In this document: positions 1 to 13,355 of the stretch, piece after piece
How positions within the stretch are numbered: the stretch's first letter is position 1
Layout: every line of letters begins with the position of its first letter
Source of the DNA: Wuchereria bancrofti
Taxonomy: Eukaryota; Nematoda; Chromadorea; Rhabditida; Onchocercidae
Length of the DNA stretch: 64,000 bases
NCBI GenBank assembly: GCA_005281725.1
Contig: SSBO01000005.1
Span: 372,001 to 436,000, forward strand
Reading direction: 5' to 3'
Program-made: the position numbers and the translations under genes
Notes under the pieces: model-generated
What the model saw: the letters and a program-made list of their open reading frames with translations, nothing else
Told to the model about the DNA's origin: nothing
Databases searched by the model: none

Positions 1-871
1 TAATTTCGTCCTAATGAATTTTGGATTCAAAATTTGCATTATTGCATGGTTGTTGGGTAATTGAATTCTTTTTTTTTTTTTTTGATTTTTTATTCCTTCA
101 AGAATTTTTCAGTTATGGCTGTCTTTCATAAAAGAATTTTTTATATTGAAATTCCAGTAAAAAAGAAGTCGAGAGCGAAATTATGTTTTTTTTTCACATC
201 TCGGTTTATCGAAATTTATTCTTTATTGATTTCCTTAGATTGTATCCAAGATTTATTTGAACATTTATCATGACCAATGTATATGCATTTTGTTCCATGT
301 AGTATATGTACCTCATTAGCATAAAGTTCTATTATAGCTACTGAATTTTGAGATTCGGTTTACGACAAAGGTTAAATTTTCTGAACTAAAAGAGTAAAAG
401 GATTTCTATCAAACATCTACTCCACATAATTTGCTTTATTTCCAATTTTATGAAAACTAGGATACAATTTTACTTCTCACCATTGAAAGTCTCTTCCTTT
501 CTGATCTTTTATTATTCCCTCATTTTACTGTCTCACTTTGGCATACTCTATTTTAAGGTATTTTTATTTACTACCCTTTATTATGACTACAGTCGCTTAA
601 TATCCGTAGTTGGTTTATCCATGGTGATGTTTCTTTAGAATGTGCACAATTTTGCATATTTCTAAATTTATGGTTTTCCATTTGGTCGAAGTGCTATTGC
701 CAGTTATCAATGATAATACTTTTTTGAGGAAAAATGTGTTTGTAAAAATTTAATTTTGTATTGCATACATTTAATTGTTATGTTAACATTCTACGAAATA
801 CTAAAAAAAAAAGTGTCGAAGAAACAAAGCTTGGAGAATACCAAGCCTAAACATTAACGGAGTGAAACTAG

Positions 872-1197
872 AAAAATGAAAGAAGCAGCAGCTTTAGAAG
901 ATGAGAAATGTGAAATAATAGCGATTGAAATTGTTTATTTTGATTTAATGCTTCTCTTTTGTTTTATACTTATGTCAAATAAATCTGAAAAACTTTTATT
1001 TCAACTTGGAAATGATGATCTTTAATACTTTTCAGTTAAACTATGAGTGCAAATTAATATCTTAGGGAATTCCTGGTTCATTTGATTTCCCAATTGAGAA
1101 CTTCTATGATTTAAAAAGAGAAAATAATAAGCTACAAAATCTCCATCATGAGATGCTGGAGATATTCTATGAAATATTTGATGGGACAGTTTACTAA
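872..1197 (+). CDS. Possible 3' end of an unknown gene (two exons)
   Basis: Two exon-like blocks can be joined in phase: about 872-932, which contains an ATG at 876, and 1066-1197, which follows an ATCTTAG acceptor and ends in TAA. The second block encodes 43 residues beginning GIPGSFDFP and rich in Lys, Glu, Asn and Leu, so it could form a short helix or coiled coil. The donor of the first block (ATT|GTTTAT) is weak. A stronger acceptor (TTTTCAG, ending at 1035) would instead give a 9-residue tail before a stop. I recognise no family. This may be the tail of a gene that starts left of the window, or chance. Confidence 0.3.
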
Positions 1198-3958
1198 CTC
1201 TATAAAGTTAGGATTTGATAAATGATAATGATAGGAATTTATTGTGTTTATTCTATGTTAAACGTTCACATCGCCTCCAATAGTAACATCTAGTGAATTA
1301 TCTTGATTTCATCGAAGTCTAATGAAATCTAAATAACCACACCAGTTGCTTTCCATTAAACTTCAAAATTACATTAGCGATATTTTGATTTGGGAAAAAA
1401 GCATAGAAATCGAAATTGGATGTTTTTTTTCTTTTTCAAAGAAAAATATGCATAATATTTAAGCATATTTCCTCCTTATTAAATAAAAAATCTTTTAGAT
1501 ACCATTTAATGATAACGCATCTTTATCACTATCAAAATATTGAAAAAAATAATATTTCTTTAAGAATGCTTAATAATTTTTGAAATTAGTCCAATTTTGA
1601 CTTGTCCTTTAGTACTTGCATATTGCTATTTAGTAGTTCATTCTGTATTCGAGTGTTCGAGGTCAAGAATCAATTGTGGTTTTAAATTAGATCTAAAAAT
1701 ATACACAAAAATTTAGTAAATAAAAATACATACACACGCATACACACACAGACACATACACACATACATACATACACACACATGAAAAAAATTCATCCCA
1801 TTAAGAAAAAAGTGGAAAAATGCCTGTTATCATCACAAAACTTTTGCTATTAAATCAAAACCACAAATCAATAGGCTTTAAATGGTTTTCTTTTTTTTAA
1901 TTCAATTTGCTATTAAAATTAAGAAAGAAAGTTTAGGATAATAAAATAAAACTTTAAAACTTAAAAATGATAAAACTACCATATAGCAGGTGTCCTATCT
2001 TGATTAGAGTAGCAAAGTAGCATATTTAAGAATTTGCAGCTTTTTTCTTGATTTTAATTGTACCATTAACAGATTTTATTGATTGATAAGTAAATTGATG
2101 GATTATTATTCTCGAATTGGTTCAAATCAATTGTAAATGAAAAACTTTACATCAATGTTTTTAAATTTTTTTCGTAATTTTTATCATTTTTTAATTGTGC
2201 TACAAAAGGCGAATAATGGCTTCTGTAAAACAAATTTTTCGCCAAATCTCTCACAAATGGAAATCATTAATTTTTATTGATTGTTACCATCAAAACCAAT
2301 GACAATTTTAATTTCACTTCCTGTTTGTCGCAAAATTTTGCTCTATTTTCTCGTTATTTCTTTCTTTACCTAAAATATTATTGTATTGGTTAATTCAAAT
2401 CTAATTCGTATAGTGCACAAGTAATTGTAATTTTAATTTGAAATTGAAATTTCGTAATGAAAGAAGATTCATAATTTGATATTGGACAAAATGTGTTCTA
2501 TAATTGAAATATCAGTTAGTCAATAATTAGAATTCATTTAACATAACAAAGCTTACCTTTGGTGGTAAATTAAAATGATTAAAAATTCGCGTTCTAATTA
2601 GTGTTTCTATAAATCTTACTATTTTAGTATAATCAAAAAATGTAACATACTTCTTTGCTACGAATTAACCGATCATCAATTAGATTTAATTAATTGTTTT
2701 TAACTCTTTCATCTTACCATCTTTCCATTTATATTTATTTTCATTTTTGCAAATTTTCATATATTATTTCTCATTCACTCCATATTATTTCTCTGTTCTT
2801 TTATCATTCACGGATTTAGCACAATTAACATTTTCCGGATTATTGTACATATTTAAATTCTATATTTAGCATTACCAATCATTTATAAAAAAAAAAAAAC
2901 GATTCTATAAATGAAAAATTCTAAAATTATTTTTAATCCATAAAACTAATTGAAAATTTAAGATTTTGTTAAGGAAAAAAACATGATTCCCATTTACAAT
3001 CGATGGTTGTTAGTTATATCGATATTATAATCGCCTATGTTGTAGAAGTAAAAAAAAAAAAAGTGAGAAAGATACGAGTAAACAAACTTTGAAATTGGAA
3101 ACAGTGAGTCATTCTCCTTAACAATGAGTCGTCGACTCTCTTTTATCATTAAATTCTGAATTCTGTGTTGTACAAACATTAAATGATTCAAATGAAAATG
3201 TATAAGTAAAGTAAGGTAAAGATTGTACATACCAGTGGAAGGGTTTTTATCGTATTCATCTCTTATGGAATTAATGTTTAACCGGATCCGGCATATATTT
3301 CTACTGGATTACCATCATATTGTATCGTTTATTCGTAGATAGTTGATATTTTATGAAATCTTTCAAAAAGGATGTAAGATATTCTAATCATAAATGCATT
3401 TTTAATGATATAATGACCTAGAACGACTGGAGAATAATCTTGCCATATCATATCAATCTTATCATTTCCTCAAAATCTTTTCTTTTTTTATAAAATTTTG
3501 TTTTTTTTTTTTGATATAAAACTTACCAAAAGAGAAGAAAAAATGAACTATTATTCAACTTTACAGACTTTCCCACCAACAATTGAAATAATGTTAATAG
3601 ATCCTTTCAACTTTAATAATTATAATAAATCCATTTAATATTTAATAATTCATTCACAAATTTCATTACTGTAGAGATGTTTTCAAACTAAATACAAATA
3701 AAACTGAAAGTTAAAAACGAAAACATTTTAATTCAAACTTTCATTTCCTCCCTCATCCTTCCATTTATTTATTTTTTTTTTTAAATAAAAAATAGTACCA
3801 AAGATAAAACACATTGCTGTCTCATCTTTTCAGTCATTCCGCAAACGAAAGTATTTGCTTTGATAAGAAAATTACATCATACAACATTTGTGCCTTTAAT
3901 ATTAAATAATTTTAGTAAATAAGTAAGTAAGTAATTAAGTAAAGAGTTTCAGTTGTAT
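1198..3958. other. Intergenic, no gene seen
   Basis: This stretch is AT-rich with no exon I can support on either strand. It contains a CA/CATA microsatellite at about 1728-1785. The sequence just before the receptor start (GAGTTTCAG at about 3943-3951) resembles a splice acceptor and could be a spliced-leader addition site. Confidence 0.5.
1728..1785. repeat. CA/CATA microsatellite
   Basis: Alternating CA dinucleotides with CATA and CAGA interruptions run for about 55 bases. There is no adjacent gene feature. Confidence 0.8.
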
Positions 3959-6900
3959 ATGAGTACCATAGTTCCAGAAATTTTCCAAAATTGTTCTTAT
4001 GAATATCGTATCAAAGATATCAAATATATCCAATGTCATATACCTATGAATGTAAATCCATGCAAATTATTAAAGGTTAGCTATTGTTTTCATAATACTT
4101 AAAATAATTAATACGAAAAAAAAATATTTGAAATGAAATTATTTGCTACTTATATTTTTTTATTTTCTTGTAAAAAATTTGTTCTGTTCCAAATCGTTTG
4201 TTTTCTTTCTTATTTTTTCAACACATTTCCTCGAATTATCTCCTATATATTCCAATGTTTTATTAGTTTTAACAATTAGTAATTTCAAATAATGAATAAA
4301 TTCATTTTAGTCTTCAGGATAACTTCAATTATTTCCTGTTCTTTTGTAATTTTTTCCTGTTTTTATTTCAGGAATTGCATGAAGCCAAAGATATTCGAAA
4401 GTATCTTTTTGCTACAATTCCACTTATACTTGCAACATTCGCCATTTTGATAAATATTGCTTATGGCATACTGATAATAGAGTTATGGCGAAGGAAAAAA
4501 CTTGGGTAATTTTTCTTTGCATTATATTTTCTGAATATATAAAAACCAAACAAGCCAAATAAAAATGTACTGGGCATTTTTACAACGGAAACATACGAGA
4601 ATGATAAAGTTAGATCAATTTAAAAAGCGGTAGGATAATTAGACTAATTTATAAACCGGTAGGAAAACAGAAAATAAAAAATGAAAACGAAATATGCGGA
4701 AAGATAATGCATTCCAGCAAGATCATTGCATTTTATTTACTACATTAAAATTTTAATCGATTTAAATTTTAAAACTTTGATTAAAATTTTTTAGCTCGTT
4801 GTGTCGATACAGCTTTCTGATAAGTAGAACGATAAGCAGTATCCTTGCACTGATCCTTTTATACATTATTTTAATTGCATGGAAATTGAAAATATTCCGG
4901 TATGCATCCGCTGCTGCATTCATTTTGATCGGATCGATATCATTCTTAACACTGGCTGGTAATTTTGAATTTTTTTTATGAATTTCAGTTTTTTCATGTT
5001 TTGCAAAAATTAATTCGACATTATAACATATAAAAGCTTTTCACACTTTTTACTTTCTATCAATTTTTTGACGTTATTTTCAATCAACCTTAAATCAGAC
5101 CTTTGTTCTACTTTTTCTCTCTACTTTGATGACTAAAAATTTCAAATTTCAGTCCTTTTTTTTGAAAAAATTTCAAGTTTCTATTGAAGTGTAAGAATAT
5201 TTTTTACAGGTACTTATGTTGCAATGACAGCATTACTTTATTTAGCAATTGTGCATCCATTAAGATATTTGTACTTGGTTAATATTACACGATGTTTTAT
5301 TGTTATTGCAATTCTTTGGCTTATTTCCATTGCCTTTTCGGTAGCATTTACAAAATAAAAATCATTTTCTTTTTAATTTTTAATTAACATTTGCAAGAAA
5401 TTTCTAATATTGGCTTTTTGTTTCAACTTTTCAAAATGTTAGAAAAATTAAAATTTGCTCATTTTTAATTATATTTCGAATTATTGTAAAATTTCCTAAA
5501 ATTAATGCATACATCATCTATAGTAAAATATGTGGGAAATTGGATTAAATAAGAAAAGTTACAATATTCAAATAATTTAAAAAAAAAAAAAGAAAATAAG
5601 ATACGGATACTATTTGCTAATATTAACTGATTTTATAAGCGAAAAATTTCAATAAGTATTTAAAAGATTTACATTTAAATTTAGTTTTTTCTTGGTTTAT
5701 ATGGTGCTACATTGTTTTATCCGGAAACAGCGCCAATTTATTGCTCATTTAACCGATGTCAACAGCCTATTGCTATATTTATTGTTTTTCTGCTCTGTGC
5801 TTTCTTCATTATTGTCATTGCATTCTATCTAATTATACTTTATTTTATTCACAATCGAGATCGAACCGATCAATTGGTAAATTTTTTAAATATTTCATTC
5901 ATTTATTGAGCTTTAAAATTATTAATTTACAAAATGAGTTAGATTAAACAGGAGTAGTAAGAAAAGCAAAAATCCATCATTTGTAGATGATATAAAACAG
6001 AAAATTAAACTGTAAATATATCATCTCCATTAATTCGATTGACATTGATAAGAGGAATTTTTCTTTATCATTTTTTCGTTTTCCAGTCTTTAACAATAAT
6101 TTACAGTTCAATTATTGAAATGAAGGAAAATTCCGCCAGAATATTGATTGTTTATTAAATAACTGAGTGAAAAATCAGGAAAGAAAAATGTCATTTTTTA
6201 TAGATCATACAAAATAAAACATTAATTTCATTTTATGCAAAATCTAATAGAGAATGAAGTTGGAAATAAAGATTTGGATATATATAATACCGGAAGTGTC
6301 CGTAAAAATTCCTGAAAATTTCAGGAAACTGATATAACAATGAGAAATAATGTACGAACAATGAATAGATTGGCATTAAATATGGTGACATTTACTATTG
6401 GTTCATTACCGATTCTTATTGTTACAGCAATTGCAACGGCTAATTTGAAAAATCTAACTACTTTAGGTAAATTTATCTTATCAATTCTTTTTTATTCATA
6501 TCGATCATATTTTTTTGGAAATAACATCAATGTGAAATGCATTACTTAAAATCCGAATTATATAAACATTGTTTCTAGTGTTACTACAATTGGATGATGG
6601 ATAAATCTTCTAACAACAAATAATTCAATAAGAGCAATTTTAAAAGCAAACTATATGCTACTATTCTAATTCGATCGAATGATAAAATTTTAAAATCGAC
6701 CTTAATTTATTTAATCGAATTATCATTTATATTTGATTGAAACTTAAAATGTATGTATTTACACTTACTTACAGGTTTGGGTGATAAATCATCGTGCAAA
6801 ACATTCCTTCATGGCAAACTCTTTTTACAAGTCGAAATTTTGGCATGTACGGCGGCAATTGTTTGGGTATTAGCAATGATCTTTGATCCAATTATTAATT

Positions 6901-7013
6901 TTTTCGCTGACCCAAATTTCATCGATTCAATTCGGTCATGGTATTCATGCATTAAATTTCAAATTCCACCGCTACGGCCATTATTTTTGCACAAATCAAA
7001 CAGTGACAGATGA
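3959..7013 (+). CDS. Seven-transmembrane receptor (GPCR-like), 7 exons, 372 aa
   Basis: Exons 3959-4075, 4372-4505, 4795-4958, 5210-5340, 5685-5876, 6325-6466 and 6775-7013 join with matching phases and ordinary GT-AG sites. The protein has a short extracellular-type N-terminus with Cys and an NCS glycosylation site, then seven hydrophobic helices. After TM3 comes AIVHPLRYL, which resembles the stretch following the DRY motif in rhodopsin-family receptors. A Cys-containing loop (YCSFNRC) lies before TM5. TM7 carries DPIINFFADP, a possible variant of the NPxxY region. The tail is short and basic (LHKSNSDR). An acceptor-like TTTCAG lies 8 bases before the ATG. The ligand cannot be told; it may be a nematode chemoreceptor or peptide receptor. 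The seven-TM call is secure, the subfamily is not. Confidence 0.8.
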
Positions 7014-9883
7014 ACAAAGTTGACACTTCTCTTATGTCATAATAATTCTAAAAAAAAAATTATTGTCTTTTAGAAATTAATCCTATCAAATCTATCACTG
7101 CCATCGTTTATTTGTTATCAGTGCAATAACAATAATCAAATTTGGATTATTTGTTAATAGTCAAATTATGTGCGTAACTTATTAGTTATCTAATTTTTGC
7201 TTTATATTCAAATTTTAAAAATTAATTTTGTTTTCTTTTTTTCCTTTTCTTTTTCAAAAAATTTGACTCTCAAAATTTTATAAACTTTATATTTTATTAC
7301 ACAATATAATTTCTCTTAATGACAAAATTATTGTTGTTTGAATGTAATTATTTTAACTTTATATTCGTGAATGAAATTAATCTGTTGAAAAATGCTTTAG
7401 TTCTTGTTTTACCATTTTATCATATTTATATTTTTATTTTACAGCTGAATAAATTGCAATAATTTTATTTGATTAGCATACAATTTAACAAATTCTATGG
7501 GAATTTTACCCGTTATGATTATACTATTAAAATAATTGAGAGAATCATCAATAATTCTCTCTCTCTCTCTCTTTCTTCTTCCCCCTGTCTATATGTTATC
7601 ATATCAGTTATTGATGATTCATGCATGTAATCACAATTTTCAAGTATATATAAGCACCACATAAAGATAAATTACAATGATAGACTTGGAATATCGCGAA
7701 TAAATTAATAGCGTACAATTTGGGAAGGATGAATCAATGATTCATTGATTAAATCATTGAATCATTTCATGATAATACCATTCTAATGCATATCATTTTC
7801 TGTTCATTCTTGTTTTAATTAAAAAATTTTGTTCTTTCATTTTTATATTTCATAGTTTCATGTTTTTGCTTCTTTGAAATGATCCATGCTTTTTAATTTT
7901 GATGGATTGATTAAATTTAACTAAAACTAATAATTAATTTCAATTTAAGCAACATAAAAAGCTGAAAATATTTTGCAATGCTAAAAGAAATATAAGGTTG
8001 AAAATAAAAACATACAAAACATATAAGTGATATCAAAAATTGGTAATTATCAAATTTTTAAAAAAATAAAATAAAAGAAAAAAAGAAAACATGGAGAAGT
8101 AGGGATTTAGTATGTGGCGGACTTTTTTGAAAGTTAGAAATTTTATTATTTTCTTAGCTTTAAGAAAAAAAAATTTTTAAATAATAAAAAATGAAATTCA
8201 TTAATAAAATCAAATATATGAGCTAGAGAAGATATGATCACTAATTTATAAATTTTTAAATTTAAACTAATTTATAAAAATTGTTAATAAGTAAATTAAT
8301 GGAAAAGGAATTATTAAATTTATCTGAAAAGTACAAAGAATACTGTGAACTGAAGTAAAAAAAAAATTGCGAAGAAATTAGAAAAAGAAAAAATTGCTAA
8401 AATAGTTTTACTGATTGATTTTTCGACATATCAACCTGAAATGCTTCATTAATTTTCTTCATTCCTTTTTCTTACCTAATGCATTCTTCTCTTCTCCTCC
8501 CTATCTCTCTCTTATCAGTGCCCAATTTTATTTATTTGCAAAATGACAAGAAATGCTATATGCTGTTGAAAAATTTATATTTGTGAAGTTTATGTGACTA
8601 TTCATTATTGTTTATTACTTGATAAAATTTATTCTCACCTGACTTATTTAGAAAGCAATTGTTGATTACTAATTGATTTAAATCGATATTATTCATATTG
8701 ATTTAAACTTGTTTGTTAAATTGTAAATAACAAAATTTCTCCTTTCTCACCTTCAACTGAACTTAAATTTGTTATTTTAATGCAGTAATTATTAGCCATT
8801 TTAAAGAAATATATTTTATAGGTAATTAAAAAAAAAATTCCAAGTTTTCTCCCAAAATAATAAAATTCAAAATTCGAAAAAAAAACGATAGTGAATGTTG
8901 TTTACTTATATTAGGAAAAAATGATGGAAAGAGTTTTGCTTGCAAAAGTAATCAAACAAACTGATAAGAATGATAAAGTGTAAGTAAATAATATTCCATC
9001 ATTATGGCTAACGACAAACTTACATTATTTATTATATATCTAAAAAAAAATTTCCTTTCTCTTTTTTTGTTTGCCTTTTATATGACAGTTTAAAAATAAA
9101 TGTAGTTGTAGTAATATGTAACAGTTATTGATTAGAAACAATTAGCGTATTTGAATTATGTTAAGATAATTTAGAGTTGTTGACAAAGTGATAAAGATAT
9201 ATTATCATAATAAGCTTATTGTGTTATTTACTTATTCATTTTGTTATACTTTCTTAAAAGAATCAAAAACTATTGCACAAAATAATCAAATTTTTGAAAA
9301 TTGTTGTTCCTTCTTGTCTTAAATTAGTATGAAAACTTCAATAAATATGAAAGTAAATAAAATGATGCATTATTATTTTATTTGATTGCATCATGGAATG
9401 TCGCATTTATAAATTTCTACTAATCTAATTTGTTTCACTTAGGGGGGAGGGAAATTCTAACATTCACAATTTTCTAAAATTTCGGCTTTTGATAAGTTTC
9501 AATTTTTTCTATGTTTCGATTTTTGTCAAATTTCAACTTTTTTTTTGTTTTCAAAATCTGCCATCTTATTCTGGCTATCTTTTATGAATTTATCGTGTTT
9601 TTTTTTCAATCATTTTTTTTAACCAAAAAATAAAACATAACAATCCTATAGCTTTCTTACTATAAGATTGGAATCGGATGATTTAAATTCACATTTAAAA
9701 GGTATAGAAATTTCAAATTTTAACGAATCTAGTTTGTGTTTTCTCTGTCATAGCAACATCTTGAAAAATTCATGATTTTAATGAATAATTATATTCTCTA
9801 ATAATTATATCCACAGTCGATTGTTTTTATTCTCAGTCTTTTGTCATTCAGGAAAAATTGTGGAATACTTTCCTTTGTGCACA
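7014..9883. other. Intergenic spacer between receptor and ribokinase
   Basis: AT-rich, with a CT microsatellite at about 7554-7572. A single exon-like ATG block at 8921-8979 ends in a good GTAAGT donor, but its phase does not fit the ribokinase exons, so I did not attach it to any gene. Nothing else is supported. Confidence 0.5.
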
Positions 9884-12188
9884 ATGATTGATATTGTTGT
9901 TTACGGAAGTGTTGTGCAAGATTTAGTAAGGTAATTTGAAATCTTAAAAAAAATTACAAAAAGATAAAATGCACAAAATTTTATGCACCAAAGCATAATT
10001 GCAGTAATTGCAAAATTTTAAAATGTTCGCTTGTGATAGTCATAACTAGCTGTTAAGCTATCTTCAATAAGTAAAATCATAATCTTTCTTTTTTCTGATA
10101 GATTTATATTGATTTCATATTTTCAAGCAGGATGCATTTACCGGAACAATTTCATCATTTCCGATAATTGTTTCCTTTAAAATACTAATTTATTTCCAGG
10201 CACAAATTCACCATATCATTTCTTCCATTTTTCTTTTTTTAAACTTATTTCATTTCCATCTTTTCTCTCAGAATGAACTATTCATTGAAATTTTTAAGTT
10301 ATACGGATCAATTTCCACGACCAGGTGAAACCATAAAAGGTACATTTGAGACATCACCAGGTGGAAAAGGTGCTAATCAAGCCGCACAAGCTGCTATGTT
10401 AGGTGCTACAGTACGCATGATTGGAAAAGTAAGTGATTTATTATTATTAATTATTATTAATATTATTATTTATCATTATTATTCTTATTCTTATTTCATT
10501 ATGTCATTTTGTCAGAAAGAAAAAGTGTTATATAACATAAACGTATTCCATTTCAGTTTTTTATGTTTTTTTTTCTAATGAGAAATGATAAGAAAATAAA
10601 AAAAAAACGTTATGATAGTAGCGATATAAATGAAAAACGGTTAATGATTCACTCATTGATATATTAAATCCATTTAAATTATGCAAATTATACAATCATA
10701 CAGTCACTGTGATTAAGGATACTTAATTCATCTTAACAATTTACAATTGCACTTTAAGGTTGGCAAAGATGTATTTGGAGTAAGTAATGTGGAGAATTTA
10801 AAAACTTTTGGTGTAAATACTAAATATATTGAAATGAGTGAAAACGGAAAAACTGGCTGTGCTACAGTAATTGTTACAAAGGATGGTATATCATATTGTA
10901 TTATTGTTCTTTTTCATACATTTTCTCAATAAAAAATTCTCTTATTATATGCAAAATCTTACAATGTATTTTTTCTTATGAATTCTGCACGAGGAATTAC
11001 CTGTGAGAATATTTAAGTATTATTATTGTGGAAATTTAAGGTCAAAATTCGATAGTAATTGCACCAGGTGCAAATCTGGAATCTTTATCATTACCGATTG
11101 ACGAATTGGATGAAGTTATCGCCACCACAAAATTGGTACTTTGTCAAAACGAAACAGTTTATGAATCCGTAAAAAGAATATTTGAGTTAGCCAGAAAGCA
11201 TAATGGTTTGGGTCTTTTTTTTTTTGAATTATCTGAACAATGTAAACAGCTATTACTGAAATCAAAAATGATTTCGTCGAATAAGTAATGAATAATAGTA
11301 AAATTTCAAAACTGTTTTAATTTCAACGTTTCCCAATCTTCCAAAGCTTTAAAGTTAAGAAATTTAAAAAACGAAATGAATATGCTTTTAGTGCACACAT
11401 TTCTCAATTATGCACCAGTTGAAGAGACTTTCGCTAAAAGTATTTTAAAATTGGCGGATATATTATGTACAAATGAAATTGAGGTAGGCTTACAATCTCA
11501 GCTAACACAACATTGACCGATTATCTATTTACTAATAATAAATGATATACTTCGAAACATATATGGAATTACCTAAAACGTATACTTAATGTTGGATTTA
11601 CATATAAACGTCATGGAAGCCAAATATTCTACCACTACGATTGTCTACACATATTCTTACATCTCCACCTATCTTTTACAAAACTTCTGATTTTAAACTT
11701 CTCTCTATTGCATCTCTCAAATTTCTGCACCGTTTCAGACGGAATATCTCGCAGATCAACGTATTGAAACTATTGAAGATGCTCAAAAAGCTGCCAGAAA
11801 ATTACTAGAAGCAGGTCCATTAATTGTCATTTTAACACTTGGAGCAAAAGGTGTCACATATGCTACTAAGCAGGGTGACTCGGGTCATATAACAGTACCA
11901 ACAGTTAAAGTTGTTGAAACTACGGTAAGAATTATGCAAAACACATATTTTCAAATGAAATTTGTCCATTTCCCAATAGTGTTGATTTAAATCATTGAAT
12001 GCACTTTACAGGGTGCTGGAGACAGTTTCTGTGGCGCATTTGCATATTTCTTCGTGAAGCGACCTGAATTGGAATTAAAAGAACAGATCCGACGTGCTGC
12101 ATATATTTCTACTCTTTCGGTACAACGAAAAGGTAGCCGTGATTCATATCTATGGCCAAAAGATTTACCTCCTGACTTACTCACATAA
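9884..12188 (+). CDS. Ribokinase (PfkB family), 7 exons, 316 aa
   Basis: Phosphorylates ribose to ribose-5-phosphate with ATP in the cytosol, feeding nucleotide and pentose-phosphate metabolism. Exons 9884-9930, 10272-10428, 10759-10885, 11041-11205, 11392-11483, 11739-11924 and 12012-12188 join in phase. The N-terminus has the PfkB strand followed by RPGETIKG and the sugar-binding signature GGKGANQAAQ. The middle has APGAN. The C-terminal half has TLGAKG and the catalytic GAGDSFCGA, whose Asp is the base. Length is normal for the family. The usual NPAP segment reads NYAP and the NESE segment reads NEIE, so the phosphate/metal region is slightly altered. A TCATTCAG acceptor about 35 bases upstream may be a trans-splice site, and AATAAA lies at about 12261. 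Confidence 0.93.
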
Positions 12189-13355
12189 GCTTCAAAACTT
12201 ACCCATTCCCAACGTTTGCTAACTTTTCAAAATTCATCGAAAGAAAAAAAAAAAACTGAAAATAAATAATGCTTCTACAATCTTTCGAGTGCATTAACAA
12301 GATATGACCAAACATTAATTTCTTTCTTGGAAATGACTAGACATTTAGCATTTAACTTCGATATTAGCTCATAATGCCACACCTCGAACAAGTACCGATG
12401 TAAATCATTTGGAATACTGCCGTATTTGCACTGATTGCCGTAAATTCACCCATCTGTCAAAAAGTACAACAATAACTGATACATAATACAGCTAACCTTT
12501 CAGTAGTTATACAAATAAAACAATTGTAAAACAATGATAAAGGAAATAATTTGGAACAAAATAACGAGCAAAAGTTATGTTCTGGCAACAAGATTTGTGC
12601 CCATTTGATCTTGTTGTATTCCCGGTCCCATTATTTTTATTAGAAATAAACTATGGCAATTTCTCCTTAACTTGTTCTACGACAATGCTATATTTCATTT
12701 GTTTTAGCATATGAAATAAATGATATGACTGATCTTTGTGAGTATAACCTACTCCATTCAGTCATTTATTCCCAGAAACTGTCGCGTCCACAAACATTCC
12801 AAACTTTTTCTGACGTATTGCGCAGCGTAGGATTCAATTTCTTTTTTTTTTACAGTGTTTCTCCTTGCACAGATAATTTCAAATTACTTCTCTCTCTCTC
12901 TCTCTCGTTCTCCCGTTTTTACTTCTATTACACTCAATTATAAAGCAATAAAATATGCAATACAAAAGGGAGAGAGAAAAAAACATAACATATACAATAT
13001 ACACCAAATAGTCTATTCAAATTATGAAAGATTTTTAAAAAATAAAGATTAATTGTCACTATTCCATCAAGTAAAGTAATGTTCTATGAAGAACAATTTC
13101 TTCAGCAAATAGTGTAGTAAACGAGCTTTTGACTAATTTTCACCATTTTTTGGACAAAATTTTCAGAATTAACATGAAAAAATGCCGCTTATGAAATGTA
13201 TCAATTAAAATGAGATCGCAGCAAAAATCAAAAAACTAAAACAATAACAGCAAGAAGGAAAACTATTCTCAATTCAATTATAAAATTTAAAAGAAATACA
13301 AGGGAAACAAGAATAAGAGATACGGAACATCTAAAAAAGCATTATTCTCCAAATT
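12189..13355. other. Convergent 3' flank of ribokinase and the RNA-binding gene
   Basis: This is the shared downstream region of two convergent genes. It holds an AATAAA at about 12261 and a CT run near 12890-12907. No exon is supported. Confidence 0.5.

Noticed and set aside
8921..8979. ATG block with a perfect GTAAGT donor upstream of ribokinase
   Set aside because: Its phase (2) is incompatible with the only plausible acceptor before ribokinase exon 1 (9852), and no other exon follows. It may be a non-coding 5' exon.
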